This document shows, piece by piece, positions 61,801 through 64,000 of a DNA stretch of 64,000 nt. Origin of the DNA: Anisakis pegreffii (lineage: Eukaryota; Nematoda; Chromadorea; Rhabditida; Anisakidae); NCBI GenBank assembly GCA_035041965.1, contig JAPYMA010000554.1, forward strand, positions 62,001 through 126,000. Reading direction: 5' to 3'. Below the pieces are notes generated by a model, which saw only the letters and a list, made by a program, of their open reading frames with translations, was not told the DNA's origin and made no database searches. The translations under genes and the position numbers were made by a program. Numbering within the stretch: position 1 is the stretch's first letter; each line of letters opens with the position of its first letter.

Positions 61801-64000
61801 CAAAAAGGAAGCAAGCAGAACAGAACAGCTGAAGAGCGGAACAGAATATGATTTTACGAAAGTGTATAACAGAAGCACCACTGTTTGAGTAACAAACTAT
61901 GGACGCTGGCTGAGCAGTGGTCAATCTAACAGGCTATTTATTACATTTTCACTAAGGAAAACGCGTTTTTAGTTGTGTTGAAATGAATCATGCCACTCAA
62001 ATGGCTATCACTGCATCTGCAAACATTCAGTCGCGGTAGAGGCCTGTTTAACGAGCGAGAACAATTCGGTTTACGAACACATTTATCGCCGAAAATCTGC
62101 TTCGCTCAAGAACACCGCTCGTTTGCCAAACATTTTTGATCAAACTTATGCAACCTTTCATCTTGCCCTCAAACGAATTCAGACGTTCAAACGACGTTCG
62201 AGAGCATTCATGATCGGATTTAGAGCAGTTCTTGGCAGTCATTGGCTATTGAACAACATTTTCTGATTCTCTTCACACAAAGTGGTGCTATTTCACTCAA
62301 CTTCGCGAAAGCTGTATTCATGAAAGAGTATTTGAGACACTTGCAACGACAGTATTTGAGACGTGTTCAACATTTGCAACGACTGTTTCGTCCGTGTTGG
62401 ATACAAAGCTGGAACCGGGTAGTGACCAGGTTTCATTCTAAGGTCGTTGGTGAGATAGGAAACTAGTGAATCACGAACAGGCTCTGGTGGGGAATTTTTT
62501 GTGATATTGAAGGTTGACTATCAGACAGTCTCTCCAAACGCTGTTCCGAAATTACCAAACGAGATGGCTCTGATTCCGATCTTTTTTTAATATTATGCCT
62601 CGAATTCTAGGAACAGTCTGTCGAGGTCAACGTTCTTTTCGCTATATTATTGTATTACATACACACGCAACATATTAATTCATATTGCATTTGAGAATGA
62701 GATAAATTTACACTACGAAAAAATAGATCGGCTGGAATGAGTTAAATCATTTTCTGCTGACCACCCGTGCACATTTTGAACAGGACGGTTTGTTCGGTTT
62801 ACGAACAAATTCTTCAGATTTCATGTTCATAAAGCGAGCTTGCGCTGTTCCTGTGTTTCGTATCAAAAGTGCATCTTTCTATCGAACAGTAACTGATATG
62901 CCTGTTGATGTGCATTGGGGTGTGGTTTTAAATGGATGAGAAAAAAGGGTGTGCGTTGAGGTGGGTTTTTAGAAGATCCATTGACTGTTGGCTTTTTAGA
63001 ACCTTTGAAGGACCTCTGCACTGGAATGCGATCGGTCGAATTGTGAAATGAAACAATTATTCATGAAATGTTCTCGAATTCCTTGATCGCTTCGAATAGT
63101 CTCGAGTTTTTTTTACACCATCAAGCATCGCTTTCGGTTTGACGCGAGACATTTCTAACAAGCGATTGCATTGCCAGAAAAAAATGTTGCAACATCGACT
63201 GACTGTTGGATTTAAGTTGCTTTTAAGAAATTACAAAATGCATAAGAGATGACTCACGCTCCAATCGTGTTCCTGCTTACAAGTTTTAATGGTTTTGTAT
63301 AGCCGTACATCAATTGTTGTAATGAACGACTGAATGGCGATTCATTGCACTGGTATTGCACTATAAACATTCGCTAGAAACTGATTCAAAGCTTTGCACT
63401 TTATTGAATTACACTCAGATTTGGAATGGTGGATTAGTGAGTAGAGTGGATGCAGTGATGATTGTGTTCGACGATTAAAGATTAAAGTCAAAAGAATTTC
63501 AGCACGCACGTATTCAGCACCACTGGTCATGATGTATAACACGAATGCACTTTTCCTCATTGCCAAACGTTTTCGAATGCGTCTCTTTGGTCTGTGCGTT
63601 CCGCTTTTCATCTACGACTGTTGATGCTGTCTTCCACTGAATTGATGAAACAAAAAAAAAAACCCGAAAGATCTAAAGCATCGAATGAACGAAACAGATG
63701 CTGAATAGGAATGAGAAGAGATGGATAAAATATGTGCGGTTCGAAGAGATCCGAGGTAAAATTGTTCAAAAAAGATGAAATGAATTGAAAAATTCTGAAG
63801 AGTTGCACTACTTAAAAAGAGAGCTCAGTGTATTTCGACAAGAGTTTAGTTTGAACCGAAAGATATTTTTTAGTTCCTTCATTTTCAGTTCATATGTACT
63901 TTGCTGCTAATATTCGGCAAACAACAAAAGTATTTCATCAAATCTTTCGTATATCATAATTCAAATCGCCCAATCATTTGAGCGATTCTTTGTTTACTTC
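61801..64000. other. No confident gene
   Basis: Contains GTTCGGTTTACGAAC-type palindromes near 62068 and 62795, a short tandem duplication (about 62325-62385) coding YLRHLQRQYLRRVQHLQR on the plus strand, and the ORF at 63342. Confidence 0.35.
63342..63611 (-). CDS. 89-codon ORF with weak histone H2A-like stretch
   Basis: ATG at 63611, basic N-terminus (RPKRRIRKRLAMRKSAF), then AEYVRAEILLTLIFN, which resembles the long helix of H2A (MEYLAAEVLELAGNA). The rest does not align well. It may be chance or a divergent relic. Confidence 0.2.
   Translation of the reverse strand: MKSGTHRPKRRIRKRLAMRKSAFVLYIMTSGAEYVRAEILLTLIFNRRTQSSLHPLYSLIHHSKSECNSIKCKALNQFLANVYSAIPVQ

Noticed and set aside
60535..61881. 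448- and 418-codon minus ORFs as genes
   Set aside because: Generated by the 24-bp minisatellite; the frames have no non-repetitive domain.
1..64000. Spliced-leader RNA, 5S rRNA, U-snRNA genes
   Set aside because: I looked for the nematode SL1 start, U6 and U1 landmark sequences and saw none on a read-through; not an exhaustive search.

Overview
The window looks like nuclear DNA of a small-genome animal, most likely a nematode. It is AT-rich, with introns from about 42 bp to over 9 kb, many 3' splice sites of the tttcag type and relaxed 5' splice sites (often GTTNNN). Exons were joined by hand by splice-site and phase agreement. There is no bacterial operon structure, and species cannot be fixed from the sequence.

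Layout. (1) From before base 1 to at least 31,735 (perhaps 35,680), minus strand: a very long gene for a Dbl/DBS-type Rho guanine nucleotide exchange factor (MCF2/MCF2L family). The window holds the CRAL-TRIO (Sec14) and spectrin-like part; the catalytic DH-PH part must lie left of base 1. (2) Inside its 9.3-kb intron (13,857-23,194), on the opposite strand, sits a satellite of 37 apparently identical tRNA-Lys(CTT) genes with a 172-bp period. (3) Its next upstream intron (23,286-28,016) holds a complete 8-exon minus-strand gene of unknown function (26,352-27,990) and a small hAT-like element. (4) 35.7-45 kb has short, poorly recognisable genes: a plus-strand coiled-coil gene with an apparent frameshift (37,207-39,266), a plus-strand gene ending in a hydrophilic tail (40,731-41,202) and a small two-exon minus-strand gene (44,672-44,985). 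(5) 47,093-49,076, minus: the 3' part of an unidentified gene with a C-terminal membrane anchor. (6) 49,972-52,833, plus, divergent from it: a complete six-exon mitochondrial rhomboid protease (PARL) with both catalytic residues. (7) 53-64 kb is mobile-element and repeat territory: two hAT-like non-autonomous elements, an (AT)n tract, a 105-bp inverted duplication, a mariner transposase relic and a 24-bp minisatellite of about 50 copies.

The clearest unusual object is the tRNA-Lys satellite: every copy keeps A box, B box and a T4 terminator, yet all carry U at discriminator position 73, where the eukaryotic tRNA-Lys known to me has G. Combined with its place antisense in an intron of a signalling gene, this is the best candidate here for undescribed biology.
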